Below are positions 1 through 6,033 of a stretch of DNA of 8,022 bases, in pieces. Position numbers and translations under genes: made by a program. The notes below the pieces were generated by a model. The model was not told the origin of the DNA. It saw only the letters and a list, made by a program, of their open reading frames with translations, and did no database searches. Origin of the DNA: WHSP01 sp964424945. GTDB lineage: Bacteria; Gemmatimonadota; Gemmatimonadetes; Longimicrobiales; Longimicrobiaceae. The stretch is from contig CAYRLB010000109.1 in assembly GCA_964424945.1 (NCBI GenBank), positions 1 to 8,022 of the forward strand. Direction: 5' to 3'. Within the stretch, counting starts at the first letter, position 1, and each line of letters opens with the position of its first letter.

Positions 1-499
1 GATCGTCATCGTCATGCCGCGCCCGATAGCGGATGCCCGCAACCGCCAGCGGATGGCGATGAACAGCCTGCGACCACGCCCAGGTGCCCTCGTAGGGCCC
101 CTGAACGACCGTCGCGGTGGCCTTCAACCGTCGCAGACCAGGGCCGTGCATCCTGACAAGGACGATCGGCGTCACTACCTCCAGCCTCGCCAGGTTCAGG
201 GGTGCGATCTCATCCTGCTCAGAGAGATCCTCGCGATCGAGGTCGCGTAACAGCGTCTCGGCGAAGGCCGTGTGCTCATGCTCTGCAACGTAGCACAGGC
301 CATAGCCAAGGTCCGGCGCGTCCCATCGTCCGCGATCTTCAGGATGCGGGCGAGGCCCGTAGTGAAAGACGTCCCGGGAGGCGCGGTGAATCCGGAAAAG
401 GGTGGTCCCAGCGGCGATCTCCACGGTCGGCATCTCGCGGGCCGGGAAGCCGTCCGGTGGGAGCGGGGGCGGCCCCGGCCGAGAGTCGCCTCGGGTCAT
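1..499 (-). CDS. RES-domain toxin (NAD+-degrading family), C-terminus cut by window edge
   Basis: This is the toxin of an Xre/RES type II toxin-antitoxin pair. Known RES toxins (the MbcT family) destroy cellular NAD+ and stop growth; that activity is inferred here from family. I translated the minus strand by hand from the ATG at 499-497 and it stays open for 166 codons to the window edge. The fold's landmarks are present: TLFRIHR at residues 33-39 with the conserved Arg, a Gly/Tyr-rich stretch ending YVAEHEHTAFAET (70-82) with the conserved Tyr and Glu, then GTWAWSQAVH and finally GIRYRARHDDDD near the edge, matching the usual RES end region. Only the last part of the domain should be missing. 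The start codon overlaps the antitoxin stop (ATGA), so the two are probably translationally coupled. The truncation is due to the window, not to a visible mutation. Confidence 0.88.
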   Translation of the reverse strand, partial: MTRGDSRPGPPPLPPDGFPAREMPTVEIAAGTTLFRIHRASRDVFHYGPRPHPEDRGRWDAPDLGYGLCYVAEHEHTAFAETLLRDLDREDLSEQDEIAPLNLARLEVVTPIVLVRMHGPGLRRLKATATVVQGPYEGTWAWSQAVHRHPLAVAGIRYRARHDDDD

Positions 500-1092
500 C
501 CAAGATGCTTGCCGTGGCGACGCGCGATCCCGACCGCCGCCTCCACCTCGCCGGCCCGCAGCAGGTCAAGCGCCATTCGGCCGCCATGCCGCGCCGACGG
601 CGCCAGCAGGACGCTCAGTTGCGTCCAGGGACCGACATCCTCGAACGCCGAGAGAAACTGACCAAGCCCCGATGGAACGCCTTCCTCGGTGAACTGACAC
701 GCGGGGTAGACATGCTCCCCCGTCGGGAGGGGGACGGCCAGGACGGTTCCGCGGGTGCGGCGCGCGCTGATCGCTGCGCGGCTCACGTCCATGAGGGCAG
801 CGACCTCGCTCACCCGGAGCGCTCCGCCGGCCTTCTCCAGCAGATCATCCCGGACAGCGGCACCTCGTGCCCTCGCGGCCGCCAGCGGGTCGATCGAAAG
901 GGGCAGTTCCGTCGCATGGGCGAGGACATGGGCGAGGGCAGACAGCGATCCCGGCTCTGACAGCGCCGTGGCGATCACCCCGATCTCTGCCCGCTGTGCG
1001 ACTTCACGAACGACCTGATTCAGGCGCGTCTCGAGCGCGGCGCGCATGCGGGCTTCGGCGCCCGGGTCGTTGTTTTTTCTGGTGGTGATCAC
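496..1092 (-). CDS. Antitoxin with Xre-like HTH and MbcA/ParS toxin-binding domain, partner of the RES toxin
   Basis: This 198-residue protein should neutralise the RES toxin and repress the shared promoter. The N-terminal ~85 residues are helical and not recognised. A helix-turn-helix lies at about 90-115 (LRVSEVAALMDVSRAAISAR). It is followed by the PxxQF-type linker (YPACQF, 129-134) and a C-terminal toxin-binding domain at about 138-192 with GPW (154-156), LLAP and the LDLLRAGE signature (175-182). The start is GTG at 1092-1090. An AGGAG at 1103-1099, 6 nt upstream, supports it. The stop overlaps the toxin start by 4 bp. The longer N-terminus, compared with compact MbcA-type antitoxins, resembles the class often annotated only as a DNA-binding protein. 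The pairing with the RES gene makes the assignment secure. Confidence 0.87.
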   Translation of the reverse strand: MITTRKNNDPGAEARMRAALETRLNQVVREVAQRAEIGVIATALSEPGSLSALAHVLAHATELPLSIDPLAAARARGAAVRDDLLEKAGGALRVSEVAALMDVSRAAISARRTRGTVLAVPLPTGEHVYPACQFTEEGVPSGLGQFLSAFEDVGPWTQLSVLLAPSARHGGRMALDLLRAGEVEAAVGIARRHGKHLG

Positions 1093-1114
1093 GGAGCGCT
1101 CCTGCGGCAGGTGA

Positions 1115-1159
1115 CGTTGACACTATTGATTATGTGTAGAACCACACACAGTGTCAACG
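1115..1159. promoter_or_regulatory. Perfect 10-bp inverted repeat, likely antitoxin operator
   Basis: CGTTGACACT (1115-1124) and AGTGTCAACG (1150-1159) are exact reverse complements separated by 25 bp. A second, nested inverted pair, TGTGT (1133-1137) and ACACA (1144-1148), lies between them. One outer arm contains the -35 element and the other covers the predicted transcription start, so a dimer or tetramer bound here would block polymerase. Autoregulation by the HTH antitoxin is inferred, as in other type II modules. Confidence 0.7.
1129..1157 (-). promoter_or_regulatory. Sigma-70-type promoter of the Xre-RES operon
   Basis: On the minus strand a perfect -35 TTGACA (1157-1152) is followed after exactly 17 bp by CATAAT (1134-1129), which matches the -10 consensus at five of six positions. 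Transcription would begin near 1122, leaving a leader of about 30 nt before the GTG start, with AGGAG at 1103-1099. Confidence 0.75.
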
Positions 1160-1223
1160 CAACCGCATCGGACTCTTTTTTGGGCTGCAGTTGGTCGCCC
1201 TTCGGTCGTTAGGGGCCGTCAAA

Positions 1224-2141
1224 CTAAACAGAAGTGATCAACTTCCAGATCCGACGCTCCGTGGCCTTGGTGACACCCGTCTCCCTGGCAAAATGCGGCC
1301 AGTTTCTTGTGGCCTCGACCTTCAGAAACCCTTCATACTCCAGCGAGGGTAGCCTGTGATTCGCGTGCAGAAAACCACTCAGCGTCTGCATATGCATCCG
1401 CAGGTTTCCAGCGCGGTCGAAGCGCTCCGCGCCGAAATAGCGTCTACCGTCATCGGTGTCGAATAGCCGTGTCCGGGGAAGCCGTATACCTGCTCTTTCC
1501 GCCATACGAGCATAGGCCGCCTCTACAGCGCCCATCTCCCGCGAGTCTACCTCGGACGGAAACTTGATCAGATAATGCCTGTACCCTTCGGGTAGTTCGG
1601 CCGTGCCTGCGATGAGATGCCCGTCGTTCCGGACTCCCACGAGCACTTTCGGCCTGGCCCCGCCGGGCGAGCCGCCAGCGATTCGCAGAGCGGGCAACAA
1701 GGCTTCCGCGCTTCCCTTCAGAATCCGCTCAGCCTGACGCGCCAACGCGTCCAGGTCGATCCAGAGTGGCTCCTCCTCGTCGCCGGGCGCGGGTGGATGA
1801 TAGGTCAATGCACCCATCGCCCGGGTGCCGATATAGGCTAACCGATCCAGAACGGAGAGAGTGGCTGGATCTACGCCGCGCTTCCTGAACTCGCGATCCA
1901 TGAGGCGCAGTCCCCAGCCGTCCGGAAGAGAGTCGTCAAAGACGCCGAACACTTGGGCAAAATCGCGATCCACATGCTCGAAGAGCCCCGGCCTAACGGG
2001 AAGCTTGAGCGGGGAAATCGGCAGTGGATTCTCGCGGAAGGCGCTGTCGAACTCGAAGTACACGCGACGGTCCTGCTCCGCGAGCGTACCAACTACCGTC
2101 TGTACATCGCCCCAGTCCAGGCGCACCTCAAGCCTGCGCAT
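1224..2141 (-). CDS. hipA: HipA-family kinase-like protein missing its catalytic core (internal in-frame deletion)
   Basis: Active HipA proteins are Ser/Thr kinases that phosphorylate targets such as glutamyl-tRNA synthetase. The N-terminal part is well preserved: the HipA N1 domain with DDSLPDGWG (69-77) and RLAYIGTRAMGAL (100-112), the Gly-rich segment GGSPGGARPK (156-165), the nucleotide-lysine strand YLIKFP (190-195), and YFGAERFDR (235-243) with MHMQTLSG (249-256). After LEYEGFLK (267-274) the sequence jumps to VEATRNWPHFARETGV, which resembles the normal C-terminal tail. The catalytic segment (NxDDHxKN type) and the following YDLT metal-binding segment are absent. At 305 residues it is roughly 90-100 shorter than relatives of this subgroup. 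The start at 2141 is chosen because it begins MRRLEVRLDWG, has AGAGGAG just upstream, and overlaps hipB by 14 bp. The ORF could extend upstream to 2252, inside hipB. Kinase activity is unlikely. Confidence 0.82.
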   Translation of the reverse strand: MRRLEVRLDWGDVQTVVGTLAEQDRRVYFEFDSAFRENPLPISPLKLPVRPGLFEHVDRDFAQVFGVFDDSLPDGWGLRLMDREFRKRGVDPATLSVLDRLAYIGTRAMGALTYHPPAPGDEEEPLWIDLDALARQAERILKGSAEALLPALRIAGGSPGGARPKVLVGVRNDGHLIAGTAELPEGYRHYLIKFPSEVDSREMGAVEAAYARMAERAGIRLPRTRLFDTDDGRRYFGAERFDRAGNLRMHMQTLSGFLHANHRLPSLEYEGFLKVEATRNWPHFARETGVTKATERRIWKLITSV

Positions 2142-2451
2142 CGCTCCTCTTTCCTCGCTGGCGAGCCGGCTCCCCCGCCCCTCGTCGTTCCAACTCGGCG
2201 AGAGAACCAGCCGCCGGCATCGCGAAGAGGTGGCCGAAGGCGCCCCGTGCATCGAGTACCACGGCGAGTTTCAGTAACCGCTCGAGAGATATGCGTCCCG
2301 TCCGCTCGAACAGCCGGTACGTCGGCAACGCGATTCCAGCGCGCTCTGAGATCTCCTTCTGACTCCACCCTCGCTCGAGACGCGACCTGCGGACCCGATC
2401 CGCAATACCTCGGGACACCTCCTGGGTGGACTGAACCTCAAGTGGTAACAT
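2128..2451 (-). CDS. hipB: HipB-like XRE-family antitoxin/repressor
   Basis: This 107-residue DNA-binding protein is the cognate antitoxin and autorepressor of the downstream HipA-like gene. The XRE helix-turn-helix occupies about residues 16-66: VRRSRLERGWSQKEISERAG, then YRLFERTGRISLERLLKLA, which is characteristic of HipB-type proteins (Glu-Arg-Thr-Gly-x-Ile-Ser/Leu-x-x-Leu). The C-terminal ~35 residues are Arg/Ala-rich and probably flexible. Its end overlaps the hipA start by 14 bp, so the two are co-transcribed. No Shine-Dalgarno is visible before the ATG at 2451; the upstream bases are AT-rich and palindromic, so the start codon lies inside the putative operator. The gene appears intact although its partner toxin does not. 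Confidence 0.85.
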   Translation of the reverse strand: MLPLEVQSTQEVSRGIADRVRRSRLERGWSQKEISERAGIALPTYRLFERTGRISLERLLKLAVVLDARGAFGHLFAMPAAGSLAELERRGAGEPARQRGKRSDAQA

Positions 2452-2498
2452 ATTATCAGTTACATCGGCTTATATAGTATAACAGATAATATAGTATC
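2445..2498. promoter_or_regulatory. AT-rich palindromic operator/promoter upstream of hipB
   Basis: ATATTATCAGTTA (2450-2462) and TAACAGATAATAT (2480-2492) form an inverted repeat matching at 12 of 13 positions around a 17-bp spacer. A second, overlapping near-palindrome of 14 bp begins GATA and ends TATC (2485-2498), recalling the TATCC-N8-GGATA layout of HipB operators. A minus-strand -10 candidate TATTAT (2491-2486) has a weak -35 TTCACT (2515-2510) at 18 bp. The tract contrasts sharply with the surrounding GC-rich DNA. Binding by HipB is inferred. Confidence 0.6.
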
Positions 2499-2509
2499 GA
2501 TTACGTCGA

Positions 2510-2531
2510 AGTGAAACGACGCCTTTTCACT
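2510..2531. other. Small inverted repeat between the propeller gene and hipB
   Basis: AGTGAAA (2510-2516) and TTTCACT (2525-2531) can form a 7-bp stem with an 8-nt loop. It lies downstream of the minus-strand propeller gene's stop and just upstream of the hipB promoter. It has no clear T-run, so it could be a weak terminator, an additional protein-binding site, or nothing. Confidence 0.3.
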
Positions 2532-2593
2532 CTATCTGTTTATAGGCGACCGTCCGTCGTCGGGCTTCGGCTAGATTCCGCACCGCTGCCCAA

Positions 2594-3775
2594 TCACTCC
2601 CAGACGATATCGAATACCTCGACCGACTGAACATCGAGGTCATCGATCGTCGTCAGATACAGCCGGTCCCCCCGCACATAGGGCGCGACGCGCATGTCGC
2701 GAGCGGGCATGAACGCCTCACCCAGCAGCTCGCCACGCGGCCCGATCCCGGTGAGGGTCGTGCCCTGTGTCGTCGTGGATTCGACCCAGAGCCGCCCCTC
2801 ATCGTCCGATACCATCGAGCGGATCAGGGGCTCGACGGAGGGCCGCTCGAGGATGCCGCACGGCTGCCCGTCGAGTCCCGAAAGTCTTCCGAACTCCTGC
2901 TCGATCCTCCGGGCGCCGCTGGCCCATCGATCGGCCGCCCACACCTCATCCGTCAGTGCGCGGGGCTGTACGTCACGTCGGTAGGTGCGCACGACCTGCC
3001 CGGTCTGCACGTTCACGATCTCGATACGGAAGCTGTCCTGATGGCTTCGCGCCACTTCCCCGCCGGGCAGGAAGGCGATGAACGGCCCGCCATCGGAGAG
3101 GGGGCGGCTGAACGGATGGATGGCCCCACCCGCACGGCAGTCCTCACTATCGACGCGAACCAGATACGCGCCCGCATCCGGGATCGGGATCTGCGATGCA
3201 CCATCCGCATCGAAGGCGAGCAGCACCGGGACGTGCTCTGGGCGCTGCTGCGGCGCCTCGCCGAAGTTGACCGCAGCATAGCTGGAAAGTATCGCCGACC
3301 CGTACAGCCGATCGCCCCCGGAGAAGAGCGTCGTGTTGGCGGGTGTCTGCGTCCCGGGCCAGTCACGGGTGGTGACCCCGCCCTGGGCGTCCCAGAGCGT
3401 GATGCGCACCGGCCGCTGCCGCACGTCGATCGCGGCGAGCGACGACCCCTCCCAGGCGAGGGTCGCGTGAAGGCTGAGAAACTCTCCCGGCCCGGCCCCC
3501 ACCCCTCCCCGCTGACCGGTGCGCGGCCCCCGCCCGTCGAAGATGACGATGTGGCGGGCCTGCTGATTAACGTCGGCGACGTAGATGCGTCCGTCGGCGC
3601 CGGCGACCACCGCGCCGATCCTGCCGAAGTTGAAGGCCTGGCCATCGATGGTCAGGGCGGGACGCAGGGCGAGGCGACCTGACGCCGTCTGGCCGGATGC
3701 CGGATTCGGGCAGGCCAGCGTCAGATCGGCGAGCGCGAGGAGAGTGCCCGGCAGAAGGGTGCGCTTGAAACGCAT
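2594..3775 (-). CDS. Secreted 6-bladed beta-propeller protein
   Basis: This 393-residue exported protein has a 6-bladed (NHL/TolB-like) propeller fold of unknown substrate. Residues 1 to ~29 form a signal sequence: basic MRFKR, a hydrophobic stretch TLLPGTLLALADLTLA, then a small-residue region. C22 in LTLAC is a poor lipobox, so cleavage by signal peptidase I is about equally likely. Blade repeats show as recurrent strands with DG-turns: DGRIYVADVN (61-70), IVIFDGRG (76-83), GVGAGPGEF (91-99), LWDAQGG and DDEGRLWVES. The GxGPGEF loop is typical of this family, which is abundant in Gemmatimonadota, Acidobacteriota and Bacteroidota. The ATG at 3775 is the only start that includes the signal peptide; no strong Shine-Dalgarno is visible. 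It diverges from a second propeller gene starting at 4130, with 354 bp between them. Function is unknown. Confidence 0.8.
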   Translation of the reverse strand: MRFKRTLLPGTLLALADLTLACPNPASGQTASGRLALRPALTIDGQAFNFGRIGAVVAGADGRIYVADVNQQARHIVIFDGRGPRTGQRGGVGAGPGEFLSLHATLAWEGSSLAAIDVRQRPVRITLWDAQGGVTTRDWPGTQTPANTTLFSGGDRLYGSAILSSYAAVNFGEAPQQRPEHVPVLLAFDADGASQIPIPDAGAYLVRVDSEDCRAGGAIHPFSRPLSDGGPFIAFLPGGEVARSHQDSFRIEIVNVQTGQVVRTYRRDVQPRALTDEVWAADRWASGARRIEQEFGRLSGLDGQPCGILERPSVEPLIRSMVSDDEGRLWVESTTTQGTTLTGIGPRGELLGEAFMPARDMRVAPYVRGDRLYLTTIDDLDVQSVEVFDIVWE

Positions 3776-4129
3776 GGCTTTACGATCGGAAAGTGGTCGA
3801 AGGGGACGGCGGGAGATCCGGAAGGTCTTCGTTTGCCCGGTGTTGTGGACGACGAACTCTGACGAACTCTATAGCGACGTTGACTTCCTATCAACCTTTA
3901 TCCCTTGAGTGTCCGACCGAGGGGGCCAGCCTACTCCGGCCGCTCCAACCTGGATGACCTACGGCCGCCGGAATCCCGTGCGGCGCCATTACCCTTGAAA
4001 GCCGGTTTACACTTAGATTGCACGTCCAACCTTAATTCTGAAGGTCCGGTGCAGCAGAAGCTCACCATCGCCGTGCACGAATCCGCCTCCGACTACGACC
4101 AACCTTCTTTCCTCCTCCCGACTGTGCGC
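3776..4129. other. Divergent intergenic region between two propeller genes
   Basis: These 354 bases hold no convincing gene. They contain a tandem 10-bp direct repeat GACGAACTCT (3851-3860 and 3861-3870), a small inverted repeat GTTGA/TCAAC (3879-3883 and 3891-3895), and a decayed copy of the cyclotransferase gene's 3' end (3930-3979). A weak plus-strand -35-like TTTACA at 4006-4011 lacks a well-spaced -10. Promoters for both flanking genes should lie here, but none is clear. Confidence 0.5.
3930..3979 (-). pseudogene. Decayed remnant of the 3' end of a glutaminyl cyclotransferase gene
   Basis: Positions 3930-3947 are identical over 18 bp to 5998-6015, which is the end of the intact cyclotransferase gene. 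The match continues to 3966, with about 33 of 37 positions identical and one extra base at 3948. On the minus strand the codons line up with that gene's last residues PKVFQVERPE-stop, but here Lys has become TAG, Phe has become Ile, and an inserted base shifts the frame. ACGGGA (Thr-Gly) is also conserved at the right spacing at 3979-3974. Beyond that the similarity ends. Confidence 0.6.
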
Positions 4130-5224
4130 ATGAAAAGCCTCCTCACAATCTGCCTGCTGCTGATGGGGTCTCTCGCGGCATGTTCCGGCGACAGTTCGGG
4201 CTCGTCATCAGGCGAAAGTGTGGACGCTCCGATTGTCGCCGCGCTCGAACTCATCCGGGAGATTCCCGGTACCGCTCCCGATGGCTCACCCAACTTCGGC
4301 TTAGCCTGGGACGCTGCATACCTGCCGGACGGAACAATCGTTGTGGCTGACCGGGCGGGCTCGGCCATCCAGTTCTTCGGCCCAGATGGACGGCCCGTAC
4401 GCACGGTTGGTCGCGCCGGAAGCGGTCCGGGTGAGTTCGAGGAGCTTTCATGGATCGAGCTCTGCGGAGACCGCCTGGTCGCGCGTGACTGGTCCACCGC
4501 GAAGCGGCTGACGATCGACGGAGCGATCGAGGCTGAAACCCCCGTTTCGGTGGGTTGGCTCGAGGTTGCCTGCAATAACAAAGGGGAGCTCGCGGGGATC
4601 GATGGCCCTCAGAATTCCTATGCGCCGATGAGCGCGGCAGCAGTACGGGTCGAATCTTCCCTCTGGATAACAGCGCATCGAGACGATGAAAGGCGTGAGC
4701 TGGGGATGATTCCGTTCGGCGAGTATCGGCCCCTCGGGAAGCGGACCCGAATCGCCGTCGATTCAGCCTTCATCTATCTCGGTGTGCCCGATTCAGCTGC
4801 GATCGACGTGTTCGACCACTCGGGCGCGAAGGTGCGGACCCTGCAGCTCCGTGAGCCGCTTCGTCCCGCTTCCGACGCTCATTATGAAGCAGTGATCGAG
4901 GAGATGGTGCCGCCGGGAACGGATGCCACGATGGCTGAAGAGTTCCGCCGTCAGATCCGGGCGATTCCCATACCCGAGACATTGCCGCCCTATTCGGGGC
5001 TGTTCATCGAGCGGGATGGGATCGTCTGGGCTGTTCTTAGTTCTCCCGGAGACACTTCGACAAGGCTTCGTGCCGTCAGCATCGAGGGGAAGATCCTGGC
5101 GAACCTGACGATCTCCGCAGATGTGCGGATCTTCGATGTCGGCGCCGATTTTGTGATCGGGCGGGTGGATGATGGGGTTAGCGGGGAGCAGCGGGTCGTC
5201 GTCTATCGGAAGGAGGCTCTGTGA
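4130..5224 (+). CDS. Lipoprotein 6-bladed beta-propeller protein
   Basis: This 364-residue predicted lipoprotein should be exported and membrane-anchored. The signal peptide MKSLLTICLLLMGSLAAC ends in a good lipobox (LAAC, Cys18), followed by a Ser/Gly/Asp linker (SGDSSGSSSGES). Propeller features include PDGTIVVAD (66-74), FFGPDGRPVRTVG (82-94), GRAGSGPGEF (94-103) and further blades with IDVFDHSGAKVRTLQL. The C-terminus, DVGADFVIG...VVVYRKEAL, is the usual end of this family, so the protein looks complete. The frame is open upstream to 3905, but the ATG at 4130 is preferred because it starts the signal peptide; no Shine-Dalgarno precedes it. It is divergent from, and distantly similar to, the propeller protein at 2594-3775. 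The stop lies immediately before the higB remnant. Substrate and role are unknown. Confidence 0.8.
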   Translation: MKSLLTICLLLMGSLAACSGDSSGSSSGESVDAPIVAALELIREIPGTAPDGSPNFGLAWDAAYLPDGTIVVADRAGSAIQFFGPDGRPVRTVGRAGSGPGEFEELSWIELCGDRLVARDWSTAKRLTIDGAIEAETPVSVGWLEVACNNKGELAGIDGPQNSYAPMSAAAVRVESSLWITAHRDDERRELGMIPFGEYRPLGKRTRIAVDSAFIYLGVPDSAAIDVFDHSGAKVRTLQLREPLRPASDAHYEAVIEEMVPPGTDATMAEEFRRQIRAIPIPETLPPYSGLFIERDGIVWAVLSSPGDTSTRLRAVSIEGKILANLTISADVRIFDVGADFVIGRVDDGVSGEQRVVVYRKEAL

Positions 5225-5417
5225 GTCTTACGAAGACCCTCACGAGCTTCGGCAAGATTTTCCGAAAGTCAGCTTCCTCGGGAATCACCGTACTGTTTTC
5301 AATATCTGCGGCAATAGGTTTCGCCTCGTCGTTGACGTGGTGTATGAACTTCAGGTGGTTTACGTACGAGAGTTGCTGACTCACGACGAGTACGTCCGAC
5401 GAAGCGGCACTCTCTAA
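5169..5417 (+). pseudogene. higB: HigB-type mRNA interferase remnant, N-terminus missing
   Basis: HigB toxins of this RelE-like family cleave mRNA on the ribosome. From about 5229 the frame reads DPHELRQDFPKVSFLGNHRT, VFNICGNRFRLVVDV, VYELQVVYVRELLTHDEYVR. This matches the central and C-terminal two-thirds of the family (VVFNIxGNxYRLVV, then YIRFVGTHAEY). The usual first ~33 residues, with the Lys/Arg- and Trp-rich helices, are absent. Upstream of 5229 the frame runs through the 3' end of the propeller gene and has no homology. The only in-frame start codons are the paired ATGs at 5169 and 5172, inside that gene, which would give an 82-residue chimera. I therefore read it as a 5'-truncated gene whose junction falls at the propeller stop codon (5222-5224). 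It is followed after 69 bp by its antitoxin. Confidence 0.75.
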
Positions 5418-5486
5418 TACGTCGTACACGCCGCCGGAATACCAGGACGCTCGGCTCCCTATGACCCGGACCGGAGAATAGAAGAT

Positions 5487-5867
5487 ATGACTTCAACCAT
5501 GCTGAACTTCAGCAAGCCGCACGTGCTCCGGAACGAAGCCGAGTACATGGCAGCGCTTGAAGAGGCGAATCGACTTCTTGATAAGGGAGTTGAAGAGGAT
5601 ACTGAAGAGCACGACTACCTCGGATTTCTGTTCCTTCTGATCGAGGGGTATGAAAGAGACCACGAGTCACCCCTGCCAAAGGGAACGCCTCAGTCGGTGG
5701 TTGAGTTCATGCTCGGACAGAAGGAGATGTCCCGAGCGGATCTCGCTGACGTAATGGGAGGCAGGTCCCGGGTGTCGGACTTCTTTAGCGGTAAGAGGGT
5801 GCTTTCAAGACGTCAGATAGAGGGAATTCGAGACCTTCTGGGCATCCCGGCTGATCTGTTGCTCTGA
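5487..5867 (+). CDS. higA: HigA-type antitoxin with C-terminal XRE HTH
   Basis: This 126-residue protein is the antitoxin and repressor of the higBA module. The N-terminal half (about 13-60) is the HigA helical region, with the EAEYMAALEEANRLLD segment and LLIEGYERDHESPLP (50-64). The C-terminal half (about 68-126) is an XRE helix-turn-helix: SVVEFMLGQKEMSRADLADV (70-89), then GRSRVSDFFSGKRVLSRRQI (92-111) and DLLGIPADLLL. Length and order fit the family, so it looks complete. The ATG at 5487 has GGAG at 5473-5476; an internal ATG at 5499 is possible. GC content (about 53% over 5521-5760 by hand count) is clearly below the neighbours, consistent with horizontal acquisition. With higB broken, it may persist as a transcription regulator or simply not yet have decayed. 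Confidence 0.87.
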   Translation: MTSTMLNFSKPHVLRNEAEYMAALEEANRLLDKGVEEDTEEHDYLGFLFLLIEGYERDHESPLPKGTPQSVVEFMLGQKEMSRADLADVMGGRSRVSDFFSGKRVLSRRQIEGIRDLLGIPADLLL

Positions 5868-5997
5868 AATCGGTGGATCCTACGGGGCCCGATCGCAAAA
5901 AGCTCACGCAACCCGACTGTGACCATCAGCTCCGGACATGATGAGCTTCCTTCGGGGCCGCGTGCACCGACTGTTGCTTACTAGCAGATAGTCCGGG

Positions 5998-6033
5998 CCT
6001 ACTCCGGCCGCTCCACCTGGAACACCTTCGGCC
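5998..6033 (+). repeat. Right copy of the ~37-bp direct repeat, forming the intact cyclotransferase 3' end
   Basis: This sequence begins with the same 18 bases as 3930-3947 and continues to match with one gap and three mismatches. Both copies have the same orientation, so they bracket the lipoprotein-higBA segment. This copy includes the functional stop codon (TAG on the minus strand) of the cyclotransferase gene. Confidence 0.65.

Noticed and set aside
202..960. Long plus-strand open frame opposite the RES/antitoxin operon
   Set aside because: It is very rich in Arg, Pro and Gly, has no recognisable motif, and lies opposite two well-supported genes. It is a typical high-GC antisense shadow.
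1160..1223. Possible terminator after hipA
   Set aside because: GGGC/GCCC can pair weakly, but the T-run lies on the wrong strand for minus-strand transcription, and no plus-strand gene ends here.
3041..3682. Plus-strand open frame inside the minus-strand propeller gene
   Set aside because: The opposite strand has a signal peptide and clear propeller motifs across the same bases; this frame has none.
4006..4037. Promoter for the plus-strand lipoprotein gene (TTTACA, then TTAATT)
   Set aside because: The spacing of 20 bp is too long and the -10 match poor, so it is not listed as a feature.
3905..4129. N-terminal extension of the lipoprotein by 75 residues
   Set aside because: It would place residues without homology ahead of a complete lipoprotein signal peptide and runs through the decayed cyclotransferase remnant.
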